Of a stretch of 32,198 nucleotides of DNA, positions 15,648 through 24,951 are shown one piece after another. The position numbers and the translations under genes are program-made. The notes beneath the pieces were generated by a model. It made no database searches and had not been told where the DNA came from. It saw only the letters and a program-made list of their open reading frames with translations. The DNA comes from JAXHTH01 sp034211115 (lineage in GTDB: Bacteria > Planctomycetota > Phycisphaerae > Phycisphaerales > SM1A02): assembly GCA_034211115.1 (NCBI GenBank), contig JAXHTH010000322.1, positions 1-32,198 of the forward strand. Direction: 5' to 3'. Every line of letters begins with the position of its first letter. Position 1 is the stretch's first letter.

Positions 15648-16175
15648 ATGGGTCAGGTCGCGCTGGGATTTCGCAGTCTTCTCATCAAGCTGGCGGTCTT
15701 CGTCATCATGGCCGCCCTGCTCGCCTGGGCGCTGGGCGGGACGCTCTGGCCCCGCGCGGAGATCGTCCAGTTCGAGCCCGTCTCCTTCGACGGCCGCGAG
15801 TGGTCCTGGCGGCTGTCGGTGGGGGGCCGGGAGAATGGCCAGGTCCGGTGGCGGCTCATGGTCCGCGACGCCGGCGGCCCGGCCCGGCCCTGGGATGAGC
15901 GCACCTGGGTCGAGGTCGCCGGGCCGGTGGCGACCGACGACATGCTCTGCTACGCCGGCCGGGCGTCGTTCAACCCCGCCGAGCCCTGGCGGCTGGCGAC
16001 GATCACCGCCCAGGCGACGAGCAGCACGTTCACGATGATGCCGGACCGGCTGGCGGTGGAGCGGCAACTGGCCCGCCTCAACGCCGGCCTGCCGCTGGAG
16101 GATGTCGACGAGGTGCGCCGCCTGCGGCCGATCATCCTCGATCCGCCGGCCGGGAAGGCGGAGACCGGCGACTGA
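15648..16175 (+). CDS. Hypothetical single-span membrane protein
   Basis: A 175-residue protein with one N-terminal membrane span (residues ~12-31, LIKLAVFVIMAALLAWALGG) and a soluble, probably periplasmic, beta-rich remainder with many tryptophans (GREWSWRLSVGGRENG, VRWRLMVRD). The last 40 residues are helical (LAVERQLARLNAGLPLEDVD). No known family. ATG 15648 is preceded by TACAAT but no ribosome site. The next gene (CYTH) begins 21 bases after its stop with a good ribosome site, so they may be co-transcribed. Confidence 0.65.
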   Translation: MGQVALGFRSLLIKLAVFVIMAALLAWALGGTLWPRAEIVQFEPVSFDGREWSWRLSVGGRENGQVRWRLMVRDAGGPARPWDERTWVEVAGPVATDDMLCYAGRASFNPAEPWRLATITAQATSSTFTMMPDRLAVERQLARLNAGLPLEDVDEVRRLRPIILDPPAGKAETGD

Positions 16176-16196
16176 CCGCCGGCCACGAGAGGTGCG

Positions 16197-16718
16197 ATGC
16201 AGAACATCGAGTTCAAAGCCGAGCTGCGCGACCTTCAGGCCGCCCGCGCGCAGTGCCAGGCCCTCGACGCCCAGCGCCTCGGCACGCTCCGCCAGACCGA
16301 CACCTATTTCAAGCTGCCCGACGGACGGCTCAAGAAGCGCGAAGCGCCCGGCGAGCCGGTCGAGTGGATCTTCTATCACCGTCCGGATCGCGCCCGGCCG
16401 CGGATGTGCAACTACAGCATTCTCAACGACGACCAGGCCCGCCGGCGGTGGGGCGCGTGGAGTCTCAAGCCCTGGCTCATCGTGTGCAAGACGCGCGAGC
16501 TGTGGATGATCGGCAACGTCCGCATCCACCTCGACGAAGTCGACGAGCTCGGCACCTTCATCGAGTTCGAGGCGATGGTGTCACGGGAGTTCGACGTCAA
16601 GCACGGCCACGATGCGATCGCCGACCTGCGCGAGCGGTTTCAGCCCATCCTCGGCGAGCCGGTCAGCGTCAGCTACTGCGACCTGATGGCCCAGCACGTT
16701 CAGGAAAAGGAAGCGTAG
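16197..16718 (+). CDS. CYTH domain protein (class IV adenylate cyclase-like)
   Basis: A 173-residue protein of the CYTH superfamily, beta-barrel enzymes acting on triphosphates (CyaB-type adenylate cyclases, thiamine triphosphatases, tripolyphosphatases). It starts NIEFKAEL, the form of the ExExK motif usual in CyaB-like members, and continues with QTDTYFKLPDGRLKKRE, where the basic residues bind the triphosphate. Later strands include RIHLDEVDELGTFIEFEAMV, the acidic metal-binding strand. ATG 16197 follows GAGAGG at 16187-16192. Which substrate it uses cannot be read from sequence; many such bacterial genes are annotated as adenylate cyclase without proof. Confidence 0.82.
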   Translation: MQNIEFKAELRDLQAARAQCQALDAQRLGTLRQTDTYFKLPDGRLKKREAPGEPVEWIFYHRPDRARPRMCNYSILNDDQARRRWGAWSLKPWLIVCKTRELWMIGNVRIHLDEVDELGTFIEFEAMVSREFDVKHGHDAIADLRERFQPILGEPVSVSYCDLMAQHVQEKEA

Positions 16719-16779
16719 CGAAGCGCAGGACGACGAAGCGCCGCGGCTCCCGCGCGCGTCTTCCCCGCGTCGACACCGA

Positions 16780-17745
16780 TCACCGGGCCTCGCCGAACAG
16801 CCGGTCGCGGGCCTCCGTGTACCGGCGCACGGTGTTCTCGACGACATCATCGGGCAGCGGCGGCCCGGGCGGGTTCTTGTCCCATTTCCCCGCCTCGACC
16901 AGCTCCAGCAGGTGATTGCGCACGTACTGCTTGTCGAAGCTGTGCTGTTCGCGTCCCGGCTCGTATTCATCGGCGGGCCAGAAGCGGGAGCTGTCCGGGG
17001 TGAGGACCTCGTCGATGAGGATGATCTCATCGCTTCTCCGGCCTTCATCGTCGATCGCGTAGCCGAACTCGAACTTCGTGTCGGCGAGGATGATCCCGCG
17101 CGAGCGCGCGTGCTCGGCCGCCTCGGAGTAGATGCGGACGGAGATGTCGCGCAGGCGCTTCATGACGGCTTCGCCCGCGATGGCGCAGGCGGCGTCGAAG
17201 TCGATGTTCTCATCGTGTCCCACCGTCGCCTTCGTGGCCGGCGTGAAGATCGGCTCCGGCAGCGCGCCGCAGCGCTCCAGCCCGGCCGGCAGGGCGATCC
17301 CGCACACCGACTGCGAACGCTCATACTCGCCCCACCCGCTGCCGGCGAGATAGCCGCGGACGACGAACTCGATGGGGATGACCTCCGCGGCGCGGCCGAT
17401 CATGATCCGGCCTTCGAGCATTGCGCGCTGCTCGTCGCTCAGATCCGGCAGATCTGATGGATCGGTGGAGCGCAGGTGATCGCCGATGATCGATCGCTGC
17501 CGGATGAAATCGAACCATCGCGCACTGATGTCGGTGAGCAGTCTGCCCTTGCCCGGCACCGCGGTGGGGAGGACGACATCGAAGACGCTGATGCGATCGG
17601 TGGCGACGATGAGCACGCGCGGCCCGGTCCGCGCCGCGCCCGCCCCGGCGGGCCGGGCGGGCAGGCGGTAGATGTCGCGAACCTTGCCCCGGCGGCGTTC
17701 CGGGAGCGGCAGGTCGGTCTCATGGATGGGGGATGTCTTGAGCAT
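16780..17745 (-). CDS. purC: SAICAR synthetase PurC
   Basis: Phosphoribosylaminoimidazole-succinocarboxamide synthase couples CAIR to aspartate with ATP in purine synthesis. The 321-residue product shows GKVRDIYRL near the start, DRISVFDVVLP, EFVVRGYLAGSGW, ILADTKFEFG and IDEVLTPDSSRFW, all diagnostic. It is the longer monofunctional type (about 300 residues) and not the ~240-residue E. coli type. ATG at 17745 is preferred over an upstream in-frame start at 17787, because LKTSPIHETDLPLPERRRGK is the normal N-terminus. A TAGGTT box lies 16 bases upstream. No other purine gene is in view. Convergent with the CYTH gene and divergent from the GH10-like gene. Confidence 0.96.
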   Translation of the reverse strand: MLKTSPIHETDLPLPERRRGKVRDIYRLPARPAGAGAARTGPRVLIVATDRISVFDVVLPTAVPGKGRLLTDISARWFDFIRQRSIIGDHLRSTDPSDLPDLSDEQRAMLEGRIMIGRAAEVIPIEFVVRGYLAGSGWGEYERSQSVCGIALPAGLERCGALPEPIFTPATKATVGHDENIDFDAACAIAGEAVMKRLRDISVRIYSEAAEHARSRGIILADTKFEFGYAIDDEGRRSDEIILIDEVLTPDSSRFWPADEYEPGREQHSFDKQYVRNHLLELVEAGKWDKNPPGPPLPDDVVENTVRRYTEARDRLFGEAR

Positions 17746-17990
17746 AGACGCAGCCTGTCTGAACCTAGGGGAGGGGCGTGGGAGCACTCTATCAGGTCCC
17801 GCGATTCAGTGAACCGCGCCGGACCGCGGGCCATTCCGGATCGTTGAACGCGACCGCCCCGCGCGGCCTCGCCGGGTCGGCGCGGCTTGCCAGCGACTGA
17901 AATTGGGCCACAATGACGCGGTAGAAACGGGCGTCGCCTAGGATGACCGTCCGCCGCCGCACGCGGCCGGGTGGCAGGTACGGACTGCAC

Positions 17991-19490
17991 ATGCTTCGAT
18001 TCGCCGTCTATGACGAGAAGGGCCGGGCGGACTCCTGGCCCCTGATCAACGCCCACCTGCTCGGGCCGGACGACCTGGTCCTGCGCGGGAAGATCGCCTT
18101 CAAGGACGGGCGGATCGTCTGCAAGACGCGCGAGAGCCAGGCCGCGGCCCTCTCTTTGCAGTATGACGCCGGTCGCATGGGCCGGCTCATGCTCCAGACC
18201 TGCCTGCTTCCGCCCCGCAAGAAGCCCTACATCCTCTCCGTGGAGCTGGCCCGGCATCGCATCAAGATGTTCATCGCCAAGAGCGAAGAATGGCAGATGT
18301 TCGATCTGAGCGAGGATCATCCGGCGATGCGGCACTGGGAGCAGGCGCGGCAGGGGCTGACCGCGGCCCTCACCGCCGACAATCCCGTCAAGGCGGATCG
18401 CGCCGCCCGGGCCGCCCTCAACCGAGCCATCGAGGCGACCGAGCGGCTGGCCCTGGCCCACGCGGAGATCCTGCTCCATCGCCGCTACGCCACCCGCCCC
18501 GCCTCATCGGTGACCCTGGGCGTGCGGATCTGGCCCGAAAGCGAGGGGAAGGAGCTGAAGGAGTTGATCGCGTCGAACTTCGACCTTCTCATCATCCCCC
18601 TGCGATGGAAGGACCTGGAGGTCGAGGAGGGGGTCTACAACTGGGAGCGGGTCGATCGCTGGATGGAGTGGGCCGGGGCGGAAGGCAAGCCGATCGTGGC
18701 CGGCCCGCTGCTGGACTTCTCCCGGCGCGCGCTGCCCGAGTGGATGTACGTCTGGCAGCACGACTACGACACCTGCCGCGATCTCGTCTACGAGTACATG
18801 GAGCGCGTGGTCCATCGCTATCGCGGGCTGGTGGGGATGTGGAACATCGCCTCCGGGCTGAACGTGAACGAGAACTTCGAGTTCACGCCGGTGCAGATTC
18901 TGGATCTGGCGCGGACGGCGAGCCTGCTCGTGCGCCAGAGTCGCAAGGGCGCGCGGACGATGATCGAGCTGCGCGAGCCGTTCGGCGAGCACGGGGCGAA
19001 TCGCCGACGATCGATCCCGCCCCTCACCTTCGTCGACCAGCTCGTGCAGGGCGGCGTCAAGTTCGACGCGCTCGGCGTGCAGTTGCTCTTCGGGCAGCAG
19101 GATTCCGGGCGGGCCAGCCGCGACCTGGCCCAGATCAGCAGCCTGCTGGACAAGTTCTTCCTGCTGGAGACGCCGGTGCTCGTCTCGGCGCTGGGCGTGC
19201 CAAGCCAGCCCATCGACGAGGAGGGGGGCTGGTGGCACGAGCCGTGGTCGCCGGACGTGCAGTCCCGATGGATCGCCCGCCTGTTTCCCGTGGCGATGTC
19301 CAAGCCTTTCGTCGAGTCGATCTTCTGGACGGATCTGGTCGATCACGATGAGGCGGCGTTGCCGAAGGCGGCGCTGATCGATGAGAGCGGCCGGGCGCGG
19401 CCGGCCTTCGCACGCCTCACGGGGATGCGCAAGCGCCTGCGCAAACCGCTGGGGCCGCTGAATCTGCGGGCGGAAGAAGTCGGATCGTGA
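17991..19490 (+). CDS. GH10-like protein lacking both catalytic glutamates
   Basis: The 499-residue product has an N-terminal beta-rich region (1-110, RFAVYDEKG onward), a helical linker and a C-terminal TIM barrel like GH10 xylanases from about residue 180: IIPLRWKDLEVEEGVYNWER, DRWMEWAGAEGKPIVAGPLL, PEWM. The acid/base motif WDVVNE is replaced by WNIASG (284-289), so the glutamate is glycine; the nucleophile strand TELD is SALG (399-402), so the glutamate is alanine. The substrate histidine in GH.L.W is proline (GPLLDF). It is therefore probably not a xylanase and may be a binding or structural derivative. No signal peptide is evident from ATG 17991 or from the alternative ATG 17943. Its stop overlaps the helix-hairpin-helix gene by four bases. 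Confidence 0.75.
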   Translation: MLRFAVYDEKGRADSWPLINAHLLGPDDLVLRGKIAFKDGRIVCKTRESQAAALSLQYDAGRMGRLMLQTCLLPPRKKPYILSVELARHRIKMFIAKSEEWQMFDLSEDHPAMRHWEQARQGLTAALTADNPVKADRAARAALNRAIEATERLALAHAEILLHRRYATRPASSVTLGVRIWPESEGKELKELIASNFDLLIIPLRWKDLEVEEGVYNWERVDRWMEWAGAEGKPIVAGPLLDFSRRALPEWMYVWQHDYDTCRDLVYEYMERVVHRYRGLVGMWNIASGLNVNENFEFTPVQILDLARTASLLVRQSRKGARTMIELREPFGEHGANRRRSIPPLTFVDQLVQGGVKFDALGVQLLFGQQDSGRASRDLAQISSLLDKFFLLETPVLVSALGVPSQPIDEEGGWWHEPWSPDVQSRWIARLFPVAMSKPFVESIFWTDLVDHDEAALPKAALIDESGRARPAFARLTGMRKRLRKPLGPLNLRAEEVGS

Positions 19491-19891
19491 AGACGGGCTC
19501 ATCGAGGACGCCCGGGGTGAAGCTCATCGCCCTCCTGGCGGCACTCCTGGTCGGCTGGGCGGCGGGGGCGCGAATCGCCCGACCCGTCACTCGCGAGGCG
19601 GGCGACCGGCCTCCGGTTCGTGCCGCGGAGATGCGTCGGCAACTGCCCGACATGCGCATCGGATTGAATCAGGCCCCCGCGGCGGAGTTGATGCTCCTGC
19701 CCGGGATCGGCCCCCGCCTCGCGGAAGCGATCGTCGCCGACCGCGCGGCCGGCGGCCCCTACCGACGTCTCGAGGATCTCACCCGCGTGAAGTGGATCGG
19801 CCCGGTGGTGGTCGAGCGCATCGCGCCGTACGTGGTGGTGGAGGCGGCGGGGGAGCGTGCGGACGGGCCGCCGGATGATCCTGGGCACTGA
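19487..19891 (+). CDS. ComEA-like helix-hairpin-helix protein
   Basis: A 134-residue protein with one N-terminal membrane anchor or signal (residues ~11-27, VKLIALLAALLVGWAAGA) and a C-terminal double helix-hairpin-helix: LNQAPAAELMLLPGIGPRLA, EAIVADRAAGGPYRRLEDLT, then WIGPVVVERIAPYV. This layout is that of ComEA, which binds double-stranded DNA outside the membrane in natural transformation. GTG 19487 overlaps the previous stop (GTGA), so it is coupled to the GH10-like gene, an odd partner. With dprA in the same window it hints at competence; stand-alone HhH lipoproteins of other function are an alternative. Confidence 0.8.
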   Translation: MKTGSSRTPGVKLIALLAALLVGWAAGARIARPVTREAGDRPPVRAAEMRRQLPDMRIGLNQAPAAELMLLPGIGPRLAEAIVADRAAGGPYRRLEDLTRVKWIGPVVVERIAPYVVVEAAGERADGPPDDPGH

Positions 19892-20070
19892 TCGGCCGCG
19901 CCGGACGCCGCCCCGGGGCGAAGGCGGCAGGCCTCCGGGCCTCAGGTTCGTGGTGCGATGATTGCATGGCCGACTCGATCGTGCCGATGACGGGAGGCGG
20001 CCGGGCCGCGTTCGGTCAACGCGATCGTCTTCAGACCGGCGGTCCGGCGAGAAACCGAGGACCAACGAAG

Positions 20071-20511
20071 ATGCAGTACGCCCAGCCCGCCCCCCGCCGC
20101 TCATGGTGGCATCGAAACTGGAAGTGGTTCGTCCCGGTCGGCGTGTTCGGCCTGATTCTGAGCTGCGTCGGCGTCCCGACGTTGCTCGTCGCCTCCCTGT
20201 TCGGGGTCATGAAGTCGTCGGCGGCGTACACCGAATCCCTCGCGCTGGTGCAGGCCGATCCGGAGGTGCGCGAGGCGCTCGGCTCACCCGTCGAGGCGGG
20301 GGCCCTGGTGACCGGCAACATCAGCGTCGAGGGATCGTCGGGCCGCGCGGACCTCGCCTACCCGGTCTCCGGGCCCGAAGGTGAAGCGCAGGTCTATGTC
20401 CTCGCCGAGAAGTCCGCCGGACAGTGGACCTTCGCGCAGCTCATTGTCGAGATCGAATCGACCGGGGAGACGATCGAGCTTCACGAACCGGTGCTGGGCT
20501 CGGCGGAGTGA
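20071..20511 (+). CDS. Coa1-family (cytochrome oxidase assembly factor-like) membrane protein
   Basis: A 146-residue protein: a basic, aromatic N-terminus (PRRSWWHRNWKWFVPVG), a membrane span at ~24-45 and a soluble domain with DPEVREALGSPVEAG, GRADLAYPVSGPEGEAQVYV and a final tryptophan-containing strand. These blocks match the Coa1 family, named for a mitochondrial cytochrome oxidase assembly factor; bacterial members are widespread with unknown function and do not always sit beside oxidase genes, as here. ATG 20071 is preceded by ACGAAG. An in-frame ATG at 19966 would add 35 low-sense residues and has a poor TGCGAT box upstream; not preferred. Confidence 0.75.
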   Translation: MQYAQPAPRRSWWHRNWKWFVPVGVFGLILSCVGVPTLLVASLFGVMKSSAAYTESLALVQADPEVREALGSPVEAGALVTGNISVEGSSGRADLAYPVSGPEGEAQVYVLAEKSAGQWTFAQLIVEIESTGETIELHEPVLGSAE

Positions 20512-20693
20512 CCGCATCACATCGGCGCGCCGGCCCCCGGCCCCCCGGAAGAACGGACCGATCGCGCTGCGGCACGGCCCATCGGTTCATTCGGCGCCTA
20601 GGATCAGCCGACATTCTTTGTAGACGTCCGCCCCCCGATTGTTCGATCGGGAGGGTTGCGCGTGCGCGCTTCCTCTCGGCACAGGCTCAAGCC

Positions 20694-23600
20694 TTGACGG
20701 AATGGCTGCAAACCATCGCGAACACGCCGGCGGTCGACGAACTCGCCGCGCGGATCGAGCGGGGCGGGGCGGTGTCGGCGCGCGGGGCGGCCGGGTCGAG
20801 CACGATCCAGCTCGCCGCCGCCCTGCGGCGGCGGTTGAACCGGCCGATCCTCCTCGTCGTCGCCCATCTCGATGATGCCGACGAGGCCCTCGATGAGCTG
20901 GACGCGCTGAAGATCAACGCGGCAAAGCTGCCGGCGATGGAGGTCGTGCCCGGCGAGACGTCGGTGAACCTCGAACTCCTCGCCGAGCGGCTGACGCTCG
21001 TCCGCCGCCTCGCCGAGGGTGATATCCCGAGGGTGCTCGTCGCGCCGATCCAGGCCCTCATGCAGGCCGCGCCGGGGTCGGAGGCGCTGGCCGAGATGTT
21101 GCGGATCATCCGGCCCGGCGATGAGGTCGCGCTCGACGAGCTGGCCGGGTGGCTGGATCGCGGCGGCTACCGGCGCGTCCAGACCATCGAGACGGGCGGC
21201 GAGTTCGCGATCCGCGGGGGGATTGTCGATCTCTTCCCGCCCGGCGGTGAGCCGGCCCGCATCGATCTCTTCGGCAACGAGGTCGAGGGTCTCTTCGCCA
21301 TCGACCTGGACACGATGGGCTCCGACCGCCGGCTCGAGTCGCTGGAGCTGGTCGCCGCGACGGTGGATCAGATCCAGACCGATCAGGGCACCGGTTCCGT
21401 CATCGACTATCTTCCGGGGGCGGCGGCGACGGCCGTGCTTGCCGAGGTCGTCGAGATCACCGAGCAGGGGCGCAGCTACTTCGATCGCGTCTCCGATGCG
21501 CGCGGGATCTTCGGACCCCCGGCCGTGTTCCAGGCGATCGGGCAGCGCTGCCGCTCCGTCGTCGATGTCAACCAGTTCGCCTCGGGCTCGGCGCCGGATG
21601 CGCTCATCGAGCTGCCCGTGCGCGTCCTGCCCACGTTCGACGAGGTCGTCTCGCGCAGCGTCGCCGAGCTGGGCGAGCTGGCCGGCGAGGCGGAGACGGT
21701 CGTCCTCTGTCAGAACGAGGGCGAGGCCGATCGCATGCGCGAGCTCCTCGCCGAGCATGCGCCGGGCGCGAATATCGAGGTGCAGACGCATTACCTGCAT
21801 CGCGGGTTCATCTGGGATCGTGGCGGCGGCAAGCGACCGATCGCGCTCGTGCCGAATCACGAACTGCTGCACCGCTACCAGACGCGTCGGCGGATCCGCC
21901 GCCTCGCCGCGGGGAGAACGATGGATGCGTTCATCGATCTGCAGGTGGGCGATTTCGTCGTGCACCGCGATCACGGCATCGCGCGTTTTCTCGGCCTTCG
22001 CGCGCTGGACGGCGTGGGCGGCGACTCGGAGGAGTTCCTCACGCTGGAATTCGCGCGGGGGGCGAAGCTCAACGTCCCCGCCGCCCGCATCGACGTTGTC
22101 CAGAAGTACATCGGCGCCTTCACCGGCACGCCGGAGCTGTCCACGCTGGGCGGGAAGCGCTGGAAGCGGCAGAAGGAGAAGGTCTCGGAGGCGGTGCGCG
22201 ACCTCGCCGCGGAAATGCTCCGACTCCAGGCCGCGCGCGAATCCCAGCCCGGCGTGCGCTTTCCCGCCGACACGGCCTGGCAGCACGAGTTCGAGGCGGA
22301 ATTCCCGTACGAAGAAACGGACGATCAGCTTGCCGCGATCGCGGCGGTGAAGCGCAACATGTCCGACGAGCGGCCGATGGATCGGCTCGTGTGCGGCGAC
22401 GTCGGCTTCGGCAAGACCGAGGTCGCCATCCGCGCCGCGTTCAAGGCCGTCGAGTACGGCAAGCAGGTGGCGGTGCTCGTGCCCACCACCGTTCTCGCCG
22501 AGCAGCACGAGCGCACCTTCCGCCAGCGCTTCGCCGATTACCCGTTCATCATCGAGACGATAAGCCGGTTCAAGACCGCCCGGGAGCAGAAGGAGATTCT
22601 CGAGAAGCTCAAGCGCGGACGGCTGGATGTCGTCATCGGCACCCATCGCCTGCTCAGCCGGGACGTCGACTTCGCCGATCTCGGCCTCGTCATCGTCGAC
22701 GAGGAGCAGCGGTTCGGCGTCGAACACAAGCAGAAGCTGCTGGCGTTCCGCGCCACCTGCGATGTTCTGACGCTCAGCGCCACGCCGATTCCGCGCACGC
22801 TGCACATGGCGCTGCTGGGATTGCGGGACATCAGTTCGCTGTCCACCCCGCCGCTCGACCGGCGGGCGATCGTCACCGAGGTGATCCCGTACAATACGCG
22901 GCGGATTCAGCAGGCGATCGCGCGCGAGCTGGCCCGGGAGGGGCAGGTGTTCTTCGTCCACAACCGCGTGCACAACATCCGGTCCGTCGCCGACGACGTG
23001 CAGCGGATGGCGCCCGAGGCGCGAGTCCTCGTCGGGCACGGGCAGATGCCCGTCCGACAACTCGAATCGGTGATGCTGAAGTTCGTGCGCGGCGAGGCGG
23101 ACATCCTCGTCTGCACCACCATCATCGAATCCGGCATCGACATCCCCACCGCGAACACGATGATCGTCAACGAGGCGAACATGTTCGGCCTCTCCGAGCT
23201 GCACCAGCTTCGCGGACGCGTCGGACGGTACAAGCATCGCGCCTACTGCTACCTGCTGCTGCCGAAGAGCCGGACGGTGACCGAGAAGGCGATGAAGCGG
23301 CTCCAGGCGGTGGAAGACTTCTCGATGCTGGGGGCGGGGTTCAAGATCGCCCTGCGCGACCTGGAGATCCGCGGGGCGGGCAATCTCCTCGGGGCCGAGC
23401 AGTCCGGCCACATCGCCGCCGTGGGCTACGAGATGTACTGCCAGCTCCTCGAGCAGGCGGTGGCGGACCTGAAGAACGAGCGGAAGGTGCGCGCCGTCGA
23501 CACCACCGTCGACCTGGGCGTCACCGGCTCACTGCCCCGCGGGTATATCCCCTCCGACGCCCGGCGCATGGACGCCTACCGCCGCGTCAGCCAGGCCGAC

Positions 23601-23969
23601 GATCACGCGGCGCTCGAGAAGATCAGGGGAGATCTCGTCAGCGCCTACGGCGACCTGCCGCAGCGGACCGAAGTCCTCTTCGACCTCGCGGAGATCCGCA
23701 TCTCCGCCACGCACCTCGGGGTGCGTTCCATCGCCCGGCATGATGATGACATCATCTTCCGCACGGGCCGGCCCGGCGATCTCGAGGATCACATGCGCGG
23801 GGCGAAGGGGACCCTGCGGATGGTCGGTGACGTCGATGCCGCGGGTCTGACGACGGTGTATTACCGCCCGCCGAAAGCGTTCCTTGAGGAGTCCTCGCTG
23901 CTGACGGTCCTCCGCCGCCGGCTGAAGGGCGAGGCGGTGCGGGCGTCGGTGATCTCCGCGGCGCGGTAG
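20694..23969 (+). CDS. mfd: Transcription-repair coupling factor Mfd
   Basis: Mfd removes RNA polymerase stalled at lesions and recruits UvrA. With TTG 20694 the protein is 1,091 residues, slightly short of the common ~1,150. The N-terminal UvrB-like module includes EVVPGETSVNLELLAERL and FAIRGGIVDLFPPGGEPARI. The RNA-polymerase interaction domain (CarD-like) begins near 410 with DLQVGDFVVHRDHGIARFLG. The helicase has Walker A CGDVGFGKTEV (Lys574), DEEQ (669-672), SATPIPRTLHMAL and the VI motif HQLRGRVGR. The C-terminal domain closes it. No ATG or GTG lies in the right place; TTG is the best start but uncertain. A 180-base gap upstream holds a TAGGAT box (20599-20604) and a CCCGAT/ATCGGG hairpin (20634-20651). 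Confidence 0.95.
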   Translation: MTEWLQTIANTPAVDELAARIERGGAVSARGAAGSSTIQLAAALRRRLNRPILLVVAHLDDADEALDELDALKINAAKLPAMEVVPGETSVNLELLAERLTLVRRLAEGDIPRVLVAPIQALMQAAPGSEALAEMLRIIRPGDEVALDELAGWLDRGGYRRVQTIETGGEFAIRGGIVDLFPPGGEPARIDLFGNEVEGLFAIDLDTMGSDRRLESLELVAATVDQIQTDQGTGSVIDYLPGAAATAVLAEVVEITEQGRSYFDRVSDARGIFGPPAVFQAIGQRCRSVVDVNQFASGSAPDALIELPVRVLPTFDEVVSRSVAELGELAGEAETVVLCQNEGEADRMRELLAEHAPGANIEVQTHYLHRGFIWDRGGGKRPIALVPNHELLHRYQTRRRIRRLAAGRTMDAFIDLQVGDFVVHRDHGIARFLGLRALDGVGGDSEEFLTLEFARGAKLNVPAARIDVVQKYIGAFTGTPELSTLGGKRWKRQKEKVSEAVRDLAAEMLRLQAARESQPGVRFPADTAWQHEFEAEFPYEETDDQLAAIAAVKRNMSDERPMDRLVCGDVGFGKTEVAIRAAFKAVEYGKQVAVLVPTTVLAEQHERTFRQRFADYPFIIETISRFKTAREQKEILEKLKRGRLDVVIGTHRLLSRDVDFADLGLVIVDEEQRFGVEHKQKLLAFRATCDVLTLSATPIPRTLHMALLGLRDISSLSTPPLDRRAIVTEVIPYNTRRIQQAIARELAREGQVFFVHNRVHNIRSVADDVQRMAPEARVLVGHGQMPVRQLESVMLKFVRGEADILVCTTIIESGIDIPTANTMIVNEANMFGLSELHQLRGRVGRYKHRAYCYLLLPKSRTVTEKAMKRLQAVEDFSMLGAGFKIALRDLEIRGAGNLLGAEQSGHIAAVGYEMYCQLLEQAVADLKNERKVRAVDTTVDLGVTGSLPRGYIPSDARRMDAYRRVSQADDHAALEKIRGDLVSAYGDLPQRTEVLFDLAEIRISATHLGVRSIARHDDDIIFRTGRPGDLEDHMRGAKGTLRMVGDVDAAGLTTVYYRPPKAFLEESSLLTVLRRRLKGEAVRASVISAAR

Positions 23970-23972
23970 ACT
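23967..23972 (+). promoter_or_regulatory. TAGACT -10-like box overlapping the mfd stop
   Basis: TAGACT ends nine bases before ATG 23982 and its TAG is the mfd stop codon. The following CCCGGCTCGATGG resembles the context at 15639. No ribosome site lies between. Confidence 0.4.
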
Positions 23973-23981
23973 CCCGGCTCG

Positions 23982-24920
23982 ATGGATGCCCGCACCGTGG
24001 TGTTGCTCGTTGTGCAGGCGGCGCTGGCCGTCGTCGCCCTGCATCTGCTCAATCGGCGGGTGTTCCCGCACATGCGGGTGGCCCGTCAGCCGGAGCTGGT
24101 CGCCGACGTCTGGGCCCCGCTGGCGATGGTGCTGCCGCTGCTGTTTCTGGCCGGGCGGGTGGAGGCGACGGTTCGAGGCGTCGGGTGGGCGCCGATCGGC
24201 GGGCCGATCTGCGTCGGCGCGCTGGCGCTGGGGGCGGCGCTCATAACCGGCCGAGGCGAAGCGCAGGCCGACCGGCCGGGGGGGGCGGCCCTGCTGTGTT
24301 GGGCCGGCGCGGGGCTCGTCCTGCTCATGCTCGGGGCCGCCCACGATCTGAGCATCTGGACGGGGCAGTGCATCTTCGCCCTTGCCGCGGTCCTGCTGTG
24401 GCTGAACACGCCCGCCCTTGCGCATCCCGGGTCAGGCGGGGCCGCGCACCGGCCCCTCGGCGGAGAGCTCTCAATGGCCTTCGTTCTTCTCTGCGCGATC
24501 GGGCAGGGCATGACGGGCCTGGTCATCGGCGATCGGGGTCTGCCGATCAGCGCGGCGATGATGGTGGCGTACGCCGGCGCGGTCGGCGCGGGCGCGGCGG
24601 TGATCGCCGGACCGGGGTGGGCGATGCGGATCGGCGGCTGGGCGGCGGCGATCGGCATGCTCCTGGGCATCGGCCTCATCTCCCTGCTCCGCCTCCTGCC
24701 CCAGGCCATCGCCGTCACCCTCTATCCGCACGCGGCGGTGCGGCCGGAGGTCGCCCACAGCTTCGGCGCCTACGCTCTGGAGGCCATCCTGCTGCTGCTG
24801 GCGCCCGCGGCGGCGGCGGGGGCGCTGCGGCTGCCCCGCCCCCCCGTGGCCTGGCTTGGCGCGGCCATCCTCCTTGCCGGCGCCCTTGTCGCGACATGGC
24901 GGGTCGCGAGCCTGAGCTGA
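23982..24920 (+). CDS. Polytopic membrane protein, unknown function
   Basis: A 312-residue, very hydrophobic protein, mostly alanine, leucine and glycine. I count about eight to nine likely spans, for example VVLLVVQAALAVVALHLL (5-22), VWAPLAMVLPLLFLAG (43-58), LLCWAGAGLVLLMLGAA, CIFALAAVLLWLN, AFVLLCAIGQGMTGLVIG, MLLGIGLISLLRLLP and ILLLLAPAAAAGALRL. Loops are short and no catalytic or transport motif stands out. It begins 12 bases after mfd ends and is probably read from its own box at 23967 or with mfd. No family recognised. Confidence 0.7.
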   Translation: MDARTVVLLVVQAALAVVALHLLNRRVFPHMRVARQPELVADVWAPLAMVLPLLFLAGRVEATVRGVGWAPIGGPICVGALALGAALITGRGEAQADRPGGAALLCWAGAGLVLLMLGAAHDLSIWTGQCIFALAAVLLWLNTPALAHPGSGGAAHRPLGGELSMAFVLLCAIGQGMTGLVIGDRGLPISAAMMVAYAGAVGAGAAVIAGPGWAMRIGGWAAAIGMLLGIGLISLLRLLPQAIAVTLYPHAAVRPEVAHSFGAYALEAILLLLAPAAAAGALRLPRPPVAWLGAAILLAGALVATWRVASLS

Positions 24921-24951
24921 CCCCGGATATTGTGTAGCGGACCGGAGAGAG

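Noticed and set aside
19966..20070. Longer start for the Coa1-family gene
   Set aside because: The added 35 residues have no membrane or domain sense and the upstream TGCGAT box is weak; ATG 20071 begins just before the conserved aromatic-basic segment.
20604..23411. Open frame of 935 codons on the minus strand
   Set aside because: It is exactly antisense to mfd with a phase that mirrors third-position GC; no recognisable domain. The same holds for 12968-14893 opposite ligA and 14661-16529.
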